From an uncultured bacterium (GTDB lineage Bacteria > Patescibacteria > JAEDAM01 > Absconditabacterales > Absconditicoccaceae): a stretch of 6,359 bases of DNA. The notes beneath the pieces are model-generated. The model ran no database searches and had not been told where the DNA came from. It saw only the letters and a list, made by a program, of their open reading frames with translations. The stretch is taken from positions 1 to 6,359 of the forward strand of contig CAIVDB010000004.1 of NCBI GenBank assembly GCA_903904545.1. The letters run 5' to 3'. Made by a program: the position numbers and the translations under genes. Below are positions 4,326 to 6,359 of the stretch, piece after piece. How positions within the stretch are numbered: position 1 is the first letter of the stretch; each line of letters starts with the position of its first letter.

Positions 4326-6359
4326 TATAGCTTGTTCGCTTCCTCATTTGCTATTGAAGAGGATAACTTCATCTATAGTGATATTGTTTGCATAGAGGAA
4401 GAGAAGAAAGCTATTCCCTCCTATGATAATTTTCTTTCCAGTTCCTGCAGCTTTAAAAATATTCTTTCCAACACCTCAAGTAATATTTTCTACCAAAATG
4501 AGTGCTTCTTTGTGTATATCTTTTTCACAGATTTGTTCAAATATTTTTTTAGATTCTTCTTTCTTTGGAGAAAAGATGAATATATTTTTCCCTTCTTGCT
4601 CGGGTTTGCTAATTTCTTGGATGATGGCATCTATCCTTTCTAGGTTTCGCGTTGGGATTTTGGTTGCTGTATAACTAGATTCGTTTTCTATTGTGATATG
4701 TTGATATTCTTTATTACTATTGGAGAGAAAATAAATATTTGTTGGGAAGATATCTACAAACTCTTTCCAGTCTGTATATCTTTGTGCCTCTGCATATACG
4801 AAATAGAAATCAGATTGATTATACATTTTTTTGTTGATGTTCACGATGCCGTTTAATATCTTGTCGAGATGAAGGAGCTGTTTGATCAAAAATTTCTTTT
4901 CATCATCATCGAGATATATTTCTAATGTTTCCTGTTGCTCTTTGCATTGCTGTCGAAGCAGGTTGGACTGATGGAAACTTGGATGCTCTACAATAGGATC
5001 TATGACCATATAGGAATTACTTGTATTGATGAATATTTTTGTTGTCTCGCTAGACAATACTCCTACAAAGATTTGGAATATTTGATAAAAACTATTGAGC
5101 TTCTCTGTCTTCTCTTGCTCTGTAACTACTTCTCCTTTGGCCTCTTGAATCTCTTTTTTGAGTTGTTGCTTGTATATCAGTCCCTCTATTGCATTGAGCG
5201 TATAATGCATGTCGTACGGTCTTGAGAGGAAAAAATTGTAGGTCTTGTACCATCGTTCGGTATCGAAGAAAAAGATTTCATACTGATTGTAGATTTGTTG
5301 TTCCTCTTCAATCATCGTATAAATGCCTGCATGGGTGGCAAGTACGATAGGATATTTTATTTTTTCTCTACTGTCTTTGATAGCTTGATAAATTTTGTAG
5401 TCGGTTGGAGTATTGAGGTCAAGCATCCCATATCCCTTTTGTAATTGGGAAAGATATTTGGCAATAAAAAGAAATTCATCTTCATTGAAATGTCCTTTAT
5501 TCAAAAAATCTTTGAACATCGTCTCATTGATTGTCTGTTCTTCTTTGATAAATCATATATTTTTTATGCCTATGTCATTGAGGATTTTCTTTGCAATATC
5601 TAATTTTTGGATATTTTGGAAGACTAAGATACATTCTTTATTCCCTGCTAAATGGCTCAATATTGCTTTGATAGAACTATTACCTATATAATATCTTTTT
5701 TGATTTTCCCGATTGATTTCTTGCATGTCTTTTTCCAAAGAAATATGCGCAGGTGCTAATTTACTGAGACTTGGGAATTGAATACTTGTCTTGACTACGT
5801 CTTGTGCAGGGAATATTTTAGCAAAGATCCCTTCGCTTTGTTGTCTAATCCTTGCAAATGCAGGATACTTGTCTTGTGTTTGTTCGATGGTTTGTGCTAG
5901 GAAGACAAATAAAGCTAGACTTTCTTTGGTATCATAGAGCGCATCGTGTGATTTGTCGCTACTGTGTGCTTCTCCCGTAAATGAAGTGAGTAGAGGCAAA
6001 AAATTTGGTTCTTTGGTAGACAGGTGTTGCATGAGTACTTCGAGTGCATAACTGGGTGCATAATGTACAAGTGCTTGAGAATGTCTATAGGTGTCTATGC
6101 TCGTTGCATATTCTATTTCTGGAAAAAATTTCTCCAAAAAATTAATATCAAAGCCAATATTGTGTCCGATGATGATGGTGTTGGGTCCAAAAAATTCTTG
6201 TATTTGTGGCAAAATTTCTTCTCTAGACGGAGCAGTTTCTAAATCTTGAATAGACAATCCTGTGATGAAGCCAACGATCTGTTTGAGTTCTTCAGTCTTC
6301 TTTTGTGTTTTGATAAGTGATTGAAACTCTTTGATAGGTTTCCCGGTAGGATCCATTTC
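4293..6359 (-). CDS. DEDDh exonuclease fused to a degenerate DinG-like helicase (5' end missing)
   Basis: Only the last 688 residues are in the window; numbering starts at the first visible codon. The exonuclease domain (1 to about 160) shows exo II in GHNIGFD (65-71) and exo III in HDALYD (His138, Asp143), so it belongs to the DEDDh class. The DxE of exo I should lie within the missing N terminus. The rest resembles DinG: IGNSSIKA (225-232) sits where Walker A is expected but lacks GxGK[ST]; KYPIVLATHAG is followed by FFFDTERW (Asp366) in place of DEAH; and the C-terminal region (GKNIFIFSPKK, IIIGGNSFLLFL, DEVILFNSKG) fits the DinG C-terminal helicase lobe. No four-Cys iron-sulfur cluster is seen. 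It is probably a nuclease with a non-helicase ATP-binding relic, as reported for Staphylococcus aureus DinG. UGA codons at 269, 628 and 672 read as Gly. The stop is TAA at 4295-4293. Confidence 0.88.

Noticed and set aside
4143..4643. Plus-strand open frame of 166 codons, and other plus-strand frames in the window
   Set aside because: They lie opposite the minus-strand genes, which have recognisable motifs; the translations are low-complexity and Phe/Ser/Leu-rich, as expected from the complement of A-rich coding DNA.
4476..5555. Exonuclease and helicase-like part as two separate genes
   Set aside because: The two frames are in the same phase and joined by a single UGA at 5555-5553 with no new ribosome site, so they form one fused protein under code 25.

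Overview
The window reads as low-GC DNA from a bacterium that translates UGA as glycine (genetic code 25). That code is known from Candidatus Absconditabacteria (SR1) and Gracilibacteria, in the Patescibacteria/CPR. Five genes carry 16 in-frame UGA codons between them, and several fall where the protein family requires glycine (FtsW TGLTLPF, VTT LAGGFIFG). Under the standard code each gene is cut short or broken up; under code 25 all five are intact and all end in TAA. The phylum assignment is inferred from the code and the gene content, not from a marker gene.

All genes lie on the minus strand, transcribed from right to left. In order of transcription they are: (1) 6359-4293, the bulk of a DEDDh 3'-5' exonuclease fused to a degenerate DinG-like helicase body, with its 5' end outside the window; (2) 4108-3194, a signal-anchored HExxH zinc metallopeptidase; (3) 3131-2454, a VTT (DedA/TVP38-type) membrane protein; (4) 2399-1263, an FtsW-type SEDS peptidoglycan glycosyltransferase; (5) 1158-298, an unrecognised protein whose C-terminal half has a LAGLIDADG-like pattern without the catalytic acid. 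Positions 1-297 hold no gene. Genes 2-4 form an envelope-related neighbourhood: a secreted protease, a possible lipid-carrier transporter and a septal wall synthase. Genes 1 and 5 look nucleic-acid related.

The most unusual aspect is the intergenic DNA. Every gap contains A/T-rich arrays with an exact 7-bp period but a different heptamer sequence each time. Several arrays abut a GGAGTCTTTTTT-type motif. Two gaps also hold short GC-rich islands with shared words. One of these islands sits between a 36-bp duplication of the 3' end of the exonuclease gene, with a single synonymous difference, which suggests a small inserted element.
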